The position numbers and the translations under genes were made by a program. The notes below the pieces were generated by a model. It saw only the letters and a program-made list of their open reading frames with translations. It was not told where the DNA came from and did not search any database. A stretch of DNA of 64,000 bases from Neelides folsomi (taxonomy: Eukaryota > Arthropoda > Collembola > Neelipleona > Neelidae), in contig JAQGBZ010000118.1 in assembly GCA_034687125.1 (NCBI GenBank), positions 108,653-172,652 on the forward strand. The letters are read 5' to 3'. Below are positions 12,485-24,700 of this stretch, in pieces (position 1 is the first letter of the stretch; every line of letters starts with the position of its first letter).

Positions 12485-14573
12485 GTGCCCGTCTGCCACC
12501 AACGTAGCCTTGGTAAAAAGAGCGGCTTAAGTAGTATAACTCATCTCTCGGCCTAATGCTCAGAACCCCCTTCGAGCCCCGCCGATGCCTCCCCCCACAT
12601 TAAGGATATTAAACATGTTGGTGTCCTGAGGGTGGAGGGTTTCCTTTGAAGGCCTCTCAGCCTCATTACTCAACGGAGCCCTTGGAGCTCCTTGGGATGG
12701 GAGCGTGGAGTTATGCAAAATGATTCCCCCCATCAATCCAAATCCATTCCGTCCCATTTGGAACGACTCCCTCCGCCCCAACCCCCCATTTCCCATCCAT
12801 CAGACGGGTGATTTTCATATCTCCCCACCCAGCACAAATCAATAATTTTTGTTTAATTAAACTGGTCCATCCATCCAGCGAAGAAGGAATTCTCCCCTTG
12901 AGCACCTCTAACATTTCCCCTCCCCGGTCAACTTCCTTGGCCCCATATACATAAATCACCTTTGACTCTTCCATGTACCATTTCCAGAAGGAGATTCCCA
13001 TCATGTGCACATCCACCGTTGTGTCACTGCCAGCAACCTGATTATCCTCCGGCGACTTCCCTTATGAATACGAATTATTACGAGCCGATGATTGGAGTAT
13101 TATTGTATTTCCTCGGGTGGACATCGTGGACGGTTTTGCATTTCTCCTTATTTGGGATCCTCTAGACCATTTATTTGCAACAAAGAAGCGTGATGGTCAA
13201 GGCGGCGGTTAATTGCGCCCATCAAGATCCTCACGCAATAAAAGGATCCTATTATGATCTTTGGAAGTTATGTGTTGGAAATAGAGTCCTCGGGATTTAA
13301 CTGGAAAAGTTAATTAAATGGGTTGTGGTAAGATTTATGAGTCTCGTTCGCCATTCACCTTTCGCACATTCCCAGCCTTCGCTCCCCACACATTTATTTA
13401 TTGTCTAGGAAAAGTTAATGATAAAAGACTTCACCTCGTCTGCAGGTTCAGTGGACTCGAGTTAATTGTGAGACTCCCTCCCAAGATCCCTGCCAGATTG
13501 GGGGAGAGCCGTAAACTTGACACTACTTGTTGGATGACACGGCTAATGGGCCCATGAATATCATAAATACAAACAGGAGACGCTCACCTTCCTGAGATGG
13601 GAATCTTTTATTATTTATCCTGTCCATTCACATGTCTCCGAGGACGAGTATTTATGAAGTCTGTGAAAAAGGTTAATAGAGAAGCCTTGGGAGTGTCAGG
13701 GGAGTTTGCGAGCTCCCAGGGGATTCGCCATCGTTTCGTTTTATGATCTCGTCCTCTTTTATCAGATTCCCATTATGCGAAAGGCTGAGATGTGCGTAAG
13801 TTGCTGGGCTCTGATTTACGACTCTCACTTTCCTCTCGGAGGTAATGAGAGGGGGCGAATTCCCACGTTGCGGCCGGTCCAGGATTCCTCCCCACTCCAT
13901 AATGGAGGTCCAGAGGAAAAAATTCTATTAGGGAGTTCTTTGTGGCCCAGCCCGGAGGCTTTTCCAACGTCTAGCGAGGGAGGCAGGTGAAGGGGCCTTC
14001 CTCATTACCCCTCTAATTCAGAGACTCCAACCTTCCCGGCGGTCTCCTCTTTGACTCAAAACCCATGTTGTGACTCCTCCAAGGCCCGGCTAATCACGGA
14101 ATCCCCTTAATACATAAACAAATAAACCCGGACCTAAATGCATTGATCGAGACTCATTCCCCGAACCTTCAATTTCTCATCCGAGGGGGAGGATTCCGGG
14201 AAGTCCTTGTTGGCTTTAATGAGGGACCGGAAGCGGATAGGAAGAAGGGACAATTATCTCCTTCATTATTTCCTTCTGGGTTTATTAGATTCGATGACTG
14301 AGATGACTCTTCCGATTAATTACTCCATTTCTAAGGGATTGATGCGGATGGCGTGCATTGTGTCCCTCCCCCAGTCCTTAGCGAACATAAAGGGAGTCAA
14401 TGGGACTTTTGTCGTTCTTCAGTCCCGATTCGCCTCCCCTGATGTCGTCAAATGAGGAGATTGAGTGTAATTGTCATTGGGAATCAAAGCCCCAATGGAA
14501 TGAATGAGTGGATCTAATCGACCAAATGTCGTTAATTGGTTCTTGCTAATGAATATTTTTCAATTCTTTACAG

Positions 14574-14592
14574 GCAGGAGGATGACGGGAAA
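14574..14592 (+). other. 5' UTR part of the first coding exon
   Basis: The acceptor AG is at 14572-14573. Nineteen non-coding bases, GCAGGAGGATGACGGGAAA, then precede the ATG. The ATG context GGGAAAATGA is favourable for initiation. An in-frame ATG at 14536 lies on the intron side of the acceptor and would place non-signal residues before the hydrophobic core, so it is not used. Confidence 0.8.
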
Positions 14593-15759
14593 ATGAGGCG
14601 TTTTTGGTTTTCGAAGGGGCCTCTGCGGCCCTTCCTTCTCCTCATGTGGACGCTGGGTCTGATGGTGTTGGTGTGCAGCGTGGGCGGGAGCTCAGTGCCG
14701 CGCGAGTTCGTGACCCTCAACGAGTCCTTCGTCCTAAGACACATGGCCGTGGACGGGGTGTCGGGACGGGTGTATGTCGGGGCTGTGAATCGGCTGTACG
14801 AACTGGATTCAAACCTCGAGCTCGAAGCCACGGTCCCTACCGGCCCCAAGCTGGACAACCCCAATTGCCATGCGAGCGGTTGCGGCGGCGAAGGCCCATC
14901 CGACTCGACAATCCTCACCAACAACGTGAATAAAATCCTGGTGGTGGACGGGGCCTCGCGAGCCCTCATCACCTGCGGCTCTGTGGCCCAAGGGGCCTGT
15001 CACAAATACAATCTTACAAACATCACTCTCCCGCCCGAGTTCGCTCCGCACTCCGTCGCGGCCAACGACGAGACCTCGTCAACGTTCGCCTTCATCGGCC
15101 CTGCAAAGTATTCTGCTTGGACGACGAGCAATGTCCTGTACGTGGGCACGACATTCACCAACAATGGGGACTTCCGTCATGATGTCCCGGCAATCTCTTC
15201 GCGGAATCTGTACAATTTTGACTATGCAGAGTACTCGTTCGCCAAACAGTCGATGTTGAGAATCGATGTCAAGTACCGCGATCACTTCCTAGTCAAATAT
15301 GTCTACGGGTTCAATGCGTCGGAGTTTGCATATTTTACCATTGTGCAAAAAGCCTCGTACCTCCATGGGTTTGAAGAGCAAGGCTACGTTTCCCGCCTCG
15401 CTCGGACCTGCATGACGGACGCGAACTACGATTCCTACACAGAAGTGACACTTCAGTGCAAGGGGCGGAAAGCGGACTTTAACCTCGTCCAGGACGCCAA
15501 GATCATCGCGGCTAGAGAAGAACTGGCCAAGAGTCTGGGCATCCTCAAGGGCGACCTCGTCCTCGTCGGCATCTTCGCCCAGAGCAAAGGGATCACGAAT
15601 GAGCCACAGGCCGATTCCGCCCTCTGCATCTTCTCCCTCAAGGAGATCGAGGCCAAGTTCACGGAAAATATTCATATGTGCTTCAACGGGAGTGCCGAGA
15701 ACCGCAACATGGATTACATATCTGGGCCCATCCTCGACGGAAAGTGTTTCGAACCCGGG
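14593..15759 (+). CDS. PlexB: Plexin exon 1: signal peptide and most of the sema domain
   Basis: Encodes residues 1-389 and ends in phase 0 at CCCGGG|GTAAGG. Residues 1-13 are basic and polar, 14-30 are hydrophobic ([15 protein letters not shown]), and cleavage is likely near GGSS. The sema beta-propeller begins at [12 protein letters not shown]. Family words include [36 protein letters not shown] and the CGSVAQGAC motif. Several N-x-S/T sites suit an extracellular domain. The exon is unusually long for this gene (1,167 bp) and visibly GC-rich, with a GC-rich third position, unlike the AT-richer late exons. Confidence 0.95.
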
Positions 15760-18700
15760 GTAAGGTCCTTTCCTATTCTCCCTCTTTCATAATGATTCAA
15801 TGTGGTGATGAGGAAGGAGTTGATGGAGATAAGGAATACATATTTGAAAGGTTGTTGGATTTTTAGCAGATCCCCATCACTTTCCCTCAAGTTTATTCTC
15901 CGATGTATTGCTAAAGAACTTCGATCCACTCCCGTGATAATGCGAAGGAGTTGTCAATAAAAATCCTCAAAGCTCCTTGAGTTGGCTCGAGGGAGACTGG
16001 CAATTCCATCATCCTCACATTTTCCTTATCCCACAATCAGATTCACACATAATTCTCATAAACTGAAGCAGGTCCTTTCAATCCCCCTTCCTTGGAAGGA
16101 GGAATCTTTTTGTCAACTGGAATGGATGAGGGGAGGCGTCGTTCCATCACCTCACCGCTCCCTTCAGACCTTCCACTCCATTTGGAGTGCATTTGAAGGA
16201 TTTCCTCATTTCCTCCACCTTTTTTCATGTCTCTCGATCAAGATGACTCTCATCAATTTCGGGCGATGAGACCCGCTTTAGAGGAAATCCATAAAAGCTC
16301 TGCCGAAACTCATGTAAACCTTCTCTGTGATTCATGAGAGAGATTTGTTTACATGGAAAACGCATTTCATCTTAATACACTTCCCCACACTTCCCAATTT
16401 TTTAACACATCGACGTCTGCTCGGGCTTTTTATCTTGTGGAACCTGAAAAGAAATTAATTATTAAGGATTTACAAAACGATATTGGGAATAAAATTGCGA
16501 GAGACCTTGAGGGGAATGAGTTCTGTGTAGTTGGAAAAGACTCGTTAGCTCCGCTGTGATTTCTTTTAAAAAGGATTAAATTTAAAAGGAAAAAAACCGT
16601 TTAAGGGCTGGAATTGAATCCTTTTAAAATATCTGAAGGGAAATCGGAGTCATTTCGTTCCTTACGAGATACAAATTGGGAGCTTTCACGTTGAAAGAGA
16701 TTGAATTCCTCCTTGGCCCTGAATAGCTTTTCCTCGGTTCAGAGGGGGAGAATGTCTGTAGAGGAATTAGGGAATTGGGAGACCTCCGTTGTCAAGATGT
16801 TGATCGGACGGGTCTGGAAGGAGTCTCATCGGGGACTCAAAGTGGTCCATTCCTCACTCCTCAAATGTAATATTATTATCTGGCCCACATTTCCAACCCC
16901 TGACGGTTTGACAGAGATAAGGAGGACCAACAAAACTCCCAATCTCATTCTTTCCGCTCAAATTGGGATTCCTTCCTCTTAATTTTTTTCAAACTTTCCT
17001 TCAGCTTTCTCTCCCGGGTCTCTTATTAGACCCTTTGACTAGCCCAAAGACAACTTGAAAAGGAATGGAGGAAGAATGTGAGATATTAGAAAGATGAGAT
17101 TGACATAATACACAGGGATATATGTACTCCACACAAATACCATTCAATATATAACATTAAATCTAACTACCTTTTATCTATACCTATACTCATATAATGT
17201 ACACAATAATATACTTTTTTAAATTGTAATAGTAGGTATATATTACATATTTATAGTCCACGGCGTGGCGTTAGATCTTGTCGATCTTCCTTTCGGCATC
17301 TCGAGACATTGTTCTGGGTCCATTAACATGTATAGATTATCAAGATGGATTAATGGACAATGATGGTGAAGGTGTCCATTGTGTGGCGGTCCTACGGTCT
17401 TTCAATCCCATCCATCATCTTCCTCAAATTTTTGTGGACCCCGAAAGACATCAAATTACCATATTTAAAAAAAACATAATTCCCGGGGTCAATATGGGGA
17501 ATGGTGACAAGAAGGTTAAGTCCCTCGCGGGTTTTAGCTAATCTTGAGAATTGAAGGGCCGCCGAGTGAGGGGGAATTTAGAAGGAGTTGGGGATTTTCC
17601 CCGCCGGGCATCTTGAACCAAATGTTCATCCATCTTCCCCCCGCAGAATCACATCTAAAGTAGGGGATGATTTGGACTTGCTAAGTATCTCCATTCCTCT
17701 TCCTTTTGTCTTCTGTCTCCGCCGAGGTGTGTCGACTGTCAAGGGCCTCACAATACCTCCCTATCTCCCCCACATCACTTATCTTCAGGAGAAAAACAAA
17801 TGAATTCCCACTTCTTGATTCCCCCTCTATTCCGAGTTCTTTCATACCGAGGATATGAAAGAACTCGGAATAGAGGGGGAATCGTTATTTTATGTGTTTG
17901 TTTCTTATTTTGTATTTATATGTAACAATTGGTTTTAGAGAAGTAATGTATTAAAACCAATTGTGATTCTTCACTTTTATTGAGAAGGTCAATAATGAGG
18001 GGAGTTGGCGTAAATATTTCATCTTCCAGAGAACCGTGTGGAAAAGGGAATTGTATTTGTTCGCATTATCATTCCGCCCAGGCGTTTGCCCATTGCTTAT
18101 CACATTGGTAAATAAAGAATGTATCGGAGAGATTTTGGAGCTCGGGTTTGGAAGGAGATTAAACTCGTTTATATAAACGGTGTGTTGGAAGAGTAATCGA
18201 TTGGATTCGAGCCCGGGAGTCATGTCCTTTTTAATTAAAATTGCAAGGCACTTGAAGCTCTCATTATGCGGGATGAAGGAGAGCGGCGGATTAATTACTA
18301 ATTGTTTATTAATGTGGCCAACATGGATTATTAGGTCTGTGAGTCCATTGGGACTTCCTGGCAATCCTTCCCATCCCACCAGCATTCTTTCCCTATTTCT
18401 GAATAAATTAAAATTCCAACAATGAGCTGGAGAGGCACGCAAAGGGATTCCGACATTCGTCGCATTCTCTCGTTGAGATTCATTATCCGTGTTGTTTGCC
18501 AGACCTGCGGAGGATCCTCATTACGCCCTTTTTTCAACCCTGTGGTTGAGCCCCAATTGGAGGGAAATGATGGCTCCTCATTATGACACATTATGAGCGG
18601 ATTGAGTTTCTGGTTGCGAAGAGGCCATTCCTTCCCTCGGCGATTCATTACGACCCAACTGGATCCAATCGAGAGTTGGAAATGGCTGATTCGTCTACAA

Positions 18701-21700
18701 TTTCACACAATGGTTTCTTTTCGCGAGTATTTAAGGTTCCCCCATTAAGTTAATGTGGCCATCAAAGATGTAAATGTGATTTCATACTTTTTCTTGTACT
18801 TCCCAAATTGTGGACCATTTTTTGGCATTGAAACGGAGCAGGGATTGAGCTCAATTATCCTCAGGCATCCATCGACCAGGATGGCGATTACATATTTGAG
18901 TAATTTAATTTTCCCCTTTCCCCAATTTCCCCATTTGGAATCGCTCAATCCGTGATGGGAATTTGAACACAATTTCCATCCTTTCACACTACAACACAAT
19001 TTGCAATCAGGATTTTTTCACACATCCCCACTCATTGACTTATTTGTGGTGAGGAATGAGATTTTGAATTCCTGATTTATGAGCTTTGATTGTTGAATGG
19101 GAAATTCCAAAGGTATTGCACGGTGAGTGAAATGCAAAGAACACATTGTCATGTTAGACTTGGGAAATTCCGGGCATCTCTGATTGCCTCCATTGTTTCA
19201 CCTCGGGACGGCGGGTGGAGAAACCCCAACAGCTGTTCCCCATCAACCTCCACACGCTCCCAACCGAGAGACACATTATGAATCCAATGAATTCAAATCT
19301 TCTCCATTCTTCATTTCCTCAGACCACACAGAGAAGACTTTCATTGACTTCATCTGGCTCTGGGTATTAGCGCGGCGGTTCGCATCTCAACAACTGTTGA
19401 CTCAGACCGCCTGTTTCGAACCTACAAATTGAAAATCAAATTTATGAATTGGCTCACATTCAATATGAGCTTTCCTCCTCCAAAATAAATCCCGTTCCCC
19501 CCAAGGAAGTACGACGATTTTTTGAGCAGCTGAGGGAAATTGGAAATTACTTCTCTTCTCTACAAAACATTAATTTATTCATTTCGCCTAATTTATTTCC
19601 ATTTTTCAATTATAATTCCAGGGTGCGGGAAATATCCCAAACTTCTGCGACGTTGGGCTGAAGATCTCCGGAGCCATTCCGATCCTTCAGACTGCGGCCA
19701 TCGAGTTCGAAGAGACGCTTTTGACGTCGATCGCTCTCTCGGCCACGGAACACCACACTGTGGCATTTGTCGGGACGGACCAAGGAACCATCAAGAAGGT
19801 GAGTTTTTAATTTTTATGGGCACGAGGGGAAGGCACGAGACGCCATTAGCATTAAACCAGGGAGTTGTAGAAATATTTGGAAATATTAAGTTTCTCCCTC
19901 GAGAGCCACTAGTGTCAAGAGAGACCCATGAATTTGGCGTAGGTAAGTTGAAGGTCCTCGACGTATTATTACTCTTTGAAGAGGTTCAGTCAACTTGAAG
20001 AGTTCCTGGAGGCTTCATGTCTTTTTCTATTACCATCATACTTTACATTTATGGGGAAATCTGGAAGAAATTTGCATAGGGAACGAGTTAATTATTCCAT
20101 TAATTAGGCGATGAAGTGGGGAGATATTCCAAATTTTGAAATTCAGGAGTCAAAGGTCAACTGTTGGTCGTTTGAGTAAAATGGAATTTTCATTGAGAAT
20201 TAATGCTGGGAAGATTATAATAGTCCTCCCACAATCAAAGCCCTTAAAATATTCTCATTATACATACTACAAATGCCAACAACAAAGGTGTCTTTTGGAA
20301 TACAATTTCAAATTCCAATATTTAAAGAAAATGGGCTATAAATTAATATGTATTATATGGGAGGAAAAGTTGATCCATTTTCACGCTATTTTAGGTGGGG
20401 ATTTTACGAGGAAGTGTTAGTTGTTTGAGAAGGTAATGGGTTGAAATTGATTAGGTTTCGAATTTTCCGATTCCGGGCCCACCTGAGAATCTTAAGTGGT
20501 TGGTTCTTGTGGATCACTTTTCTCTCACAAATGATATCCCCGAAGGTCCTGAGAATAAGTGAAGAATTTGAGGTTGTGGGTCATTTGAGTGTGTTGAGTC
20601 GGAGGATTCTCCTTGAAGAGATCCTTAATGGAAAAGCCGAATCGTTGAGAGATAAGGTAGAAAGGGCCCTGCTTTGTGCCACCCGATTGCGCCCTATAAT
20701 TTCCAACTTGCCCAAGAGGAAAAATCTCTTTTGTACAGAGACGTTCGGTTTTATGAGAATCCCAAGAAGGATTTTTCTCAACCCATCCATTTGCATCTTA
20801 CACCTCCAATGGACCAATGGGGAGGAATTTGGTAATTAGCAATTACAAATATTAATTGCACAAGACTCACTTCCCCCATGATGAAGTGTGTAAAATATTA
20901 TTTTTACGATGCGACGTTCATTTCCTCCTACACTTTCTCTCGACTTAAATGAGTTTTCTGACCGGTGGGAGAAGTTGGGTTGGATGGAGGATAAGTTGGA
21001 TAAGTGCGTAGTCTGTATGTAAATGGTTTCGAGGATGAACATGGGTGGGGAGAATTGTCCATAAACCCACATGTAGGTTTTCCAATCGTCGAGACCGCAA
21101 TTTCATTTGAGACTTACGAGGGAGATGGCGAATCCTTGTTATTAAATCCAGGTAGGTTTGGGGTTTATGCAAATTCACAATTTCGGACTTTGGTCACCTC
21201 CGAACCGGCGACCTCACGTGTGATCTCCGATGAATATAAAAAACTCGCCCTCTTCCAATGGGCGAGAACCAGAATATCTGGCTCTGCTCCTCGAGGACTC
21301 TGAGCCGGTCAGTGGAGTTTGCCTATAAGCCACACCGCAAATTGAAATTGAAATTGTTATTTTAAATGGGGGCGCGGCTTGGTCGGATTCCCCATTATTA
21401 CCTGTAATTTGAAATTAATAGGAGGACGCGATCCCAACCAGCTCCTGCGTCCAAATATACCAACCATGTTCACGGCCCGAACTCACCCATTTGTTTCTCA
21501 AATTACTCTCCTGTATCATTGTGAGGAAAATTGAATTCCCCTCCTGTTCATCATTATTACGTGAATCTCCGGTGGGCTGAAGTGAGCGAGAACGGCGGTT
21601 GACATCTGTCTCCCCGTAATTATGAGGAAGAACCCCAATTATCTTTTCCCTCCAGTCTTCCTTTATCAACGGCAATTAGCTTCCTCCCCATCAACCAGCT

Positions 21701-24700
21701 CCTTGCCCAGTTCAAATATATACATTTCCCCAACCATCTCCGAGGAGGGATGGAATGAATGTTACGTGAAAGGAATCGAGTGGTTTGGTCGAGTAGCTAT
21801 TGGTTCATTAAGCCTATTTTTAAGAGTGATGGGACAGATATTAACAGATGGATTAACGATCCATTCACATCGCGCGTTGATCATTTCCAACCCCGAAAGA
21901 GATGAAAAGAACTTTGATGATTAACATTGAGATATCCCTCAGAGGGGCCCATTAGACCGTTTCCGAAGTCAATCCGACGTATTGATAATATTTATTATAT
22001 ATGTATTGAACACAACCAGGACCGTTCCATTTATTGACCCATTTCCCTCACTTGAGCTATAAAATTATGATTCTCCTATCTTCCCTTTTATACCCAAATT
22101 GAGAAATTCCTCATTACTGGGTGAATTGGAAATGAGTCTTAATGTTGTCTATATTTACATGATGGGGCTCGGTATTGCTCCTAGCCCTGTTACTCTCGGC
22201 CCACTTAATGGGAATATTTATATAAGATAGAAACACTTGGAATTTAAGTAGAAGCGGAGGAGCACAAGGGTTTGTACGAAAGTTAATTTCCAGAGATGTG
22301 GAGTGGGTGAAGAAAATTTGAATTTCTCGTCTACAGAAGAGCTGATATTTTTCTTGGATATTTTGAAGGGAGACTTTTGGCTCCATCCATCCATCAGTTT
22401 CAAATGCCCCCAACGGGAACATTGGAGTCAACAGAAGGCTAAGCGTTATGTTCATCCGTGGCAGCCCCGAGTATACGCCGAATAAAACTTTCATAAAACC
22501 CCGAGTCATTCAAAGAGTAATGAAATGAAGTTTGCTCTCAAGTAGCCCAATGCATTTTGTATGGGATCAAAAGGCTAATTCCCACGCTGCCTCGAGATTC
22601 TCCCGGGTTTTAATGGGCTAGTCATCGTTCTTTGCTCATTGGAGTTTGAAGGGTGTCGCGAAATTGAGTTTTAGTTTTTGTATTTATTAGCGATGGAACC
22701 CTAAGGAACTTCATTATCCTCGGAGAGGACCCGAAATGATAACGAAGTTGAAGGAACATCCCTTTTCCACTCACTGCCAGGAAATGTAAAGCGAAATGAG
22801 GAAGAAGTGAGATACGGACGAATCTCCGGGGTTTATTTTATTGGGAAGTAATCGACTTGTAGGAGATGGACCGAATTCTCTATGGCTGTAATTAGATATT
22901 CTCTTTGGAATAAATTCCAAGGATTCCTTCCATTTCCTTATTAACACGGCATTTCCAAAATCCTTCTCATTTCTCCCTTTCGGAACTCTCCCCATTTCTC
23001 GTAGGGTGGAAATGGGGGAAATAAAATTTTGCGAGGAGCGTAAGTTCCCTCAACCTTTTCAATCTTTAATGTCAGGATTTGAAAAGTGTTGAATTATTAA
23101 AATATTAAATTCCACTCGGGTTTGAGGAGGCGGAGAGATTGGAAATTCAATTTTCTTATTTTTCTTCGTCGGTTTTAGCCGCTTGGGTTCTGAGAATGTC
23201 TCGTGGTTTGTGATGTTTGACGGAGCTCACGTCGTGCCTTGCCATTCTTGTCATTCTCCGAGGGATTCCTATGTAGGCAAATGACGAAGCTTTCCGCTCA
23301 GGCCACAGAGGAAGTGGAACAAAAGACAGGTGGCTACAGATCCATTCCTGACGCGATTACCTCGCTCAGCTTCAATCATCCCTCTTCCATTATTTGGTTA
23401 GAGTCTTCACGCTCCGACGCGTCCCACACACCTTGGCCATTCCCCAATGGAGGTCCAAATGAGTCCTATAGCAGGTATTGGGCCTCTCGGAGACAATGAA
23501 TTTGGATCGAGATTCGTAATCCATTAACGGGTTTGACATGAAGATGGGAAGAGTGCCATTGTTCTTCCCCTCCCAGCTTCTCAATTTCCTCTCCTTGCCT
23601 AATGGACCTCGGCCCCACACAATGATCAATATTACAAGACAATGTCCGCCATTTTATTACGTCCTAGTTGATACATGGGTTGTAATATAAAAGAGGGAAT
23701 ATTATTTTGGGCGTAATTGGCCCAGTTGGCCAAACTTTGAGCCGTGGTTTTATATGTAATTGAATAGTAACCCGAGTTTTGTCTTTCAGATTCTTCTCTC
23801 GTCGGGGAGTCGGGTGGACCATTACGGGGATATCGACGTGGATCCCGGGCAGTCTCTCCTTCCAGACACCACCGTCGACCCCTCGGGTCACTACATCTAT
23901 GCGCTGAGCACTAACAAGGTACTTGTTCTCCCCAAATTCCATCATTTCTTTCAAATTGGCCACATCTTCAAATGGCGGGGATTGCACCAAGCCCCTTCGT
24001 CCCCACCATTGCACTCCGACCGCGCTCAAATTGGCATGACAGGTCTCCCAACGACATCAATGCACATACACAATAAAAGGAAAAGTAGTTGATGATTGAA
24101 AAGGAATCGGATGTTAGAGCTGCTTACATCGCACGCATCGCCACCAAATTGAAACTCACATATAATACTCCTTTCCCCCATCCATACATCTATCTCTAGT
24201 TCTTTTACTAATATTGCGAGATATATTCCCCTTGAATCATGTTTCCTATATATATAAAGGATGAAGATCGTGGTTGTTCCAAAGACGCGGGTTTGGTATG
24301 AAAACTCGTTTTGTATTTTAGCGCTGCTTTTATACTTTCGCTTAAGGATTTGAAGAGGTAAAATGGAGCAAGTGTGGGAGATAGGGATCGAGGTTTTAAA
24401 ATTGTATAATGTGTGAGGGGATGATATGATTATATTATCCTTTCGTGTGGTGTTTCTCCCTTTTTTGACTCCCCTCGCGCTCCGAGTTTTATTTTACGAG
24501 GAGAAGTTTGAGTGGAAGGAGAGGTTTTGGGAGATTCGAAGGATTCCTCCCCACTCAATGAAGAGGTTTCGAGCCGAAGGCAGAGATAAAGATGTTTAAA
24601 AATACATTCTGGGGTGAAATGTGAGGAAAAGAAAGTCGTAACTCAATTATTTATGGCTCCTCCGGTCCCTGTCCTAATCATTTCATTTCCATTTGCATCC

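Larger units (their letters stand above)
2620..14573 (+). other. Long non-coding stretch before the first coding exon (probable first intron)
   Basis: About 12 kb without a recognised gene. It ends in a pyrimidine-rich acceptor, CAATTCTTTACAG, at 14561-14573. Visible contents are a 9-bp hairpin at 12462-12484, an AT-rich patch at about 11310-11490 and many GGCCCA/TGGGCC words. Two short frames, at 4914-5126 and 8994-9227, are somewhat protein-like but unsupported (see findings). Confidence 0.5.
15760..19621 (+). other. Plexin intron 1 (3,862 bp)
   Basis: GT-AG intron. No gene is recognised. It holds an AT-rich patch at about 17095-17265, a perfect 30-bp hairpin at 17817-17883 and a second 13-bp inverted repeat at 17925-17964. 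Confidence 0.85.

Noticed and set aside
12064-12507. 147-codon plus-strand frame upstream
   Set aside because: No domain or family resemblance. It ends in a hairpin-containing stretch and has no splice or promoter support.
14536-14592. Upstream in-frame ATG before the plexin start
   Set aside because: It lies before the splice acceptor AG at 14572-14573 and so is intronic. The Met at 14593 begins a normal signal peptide.
17951-18442. 163-codon minus-strand frame in intron 1
   Set aside because: No recognisable protein features. It overlaps the inverted repeat and looks like chance.
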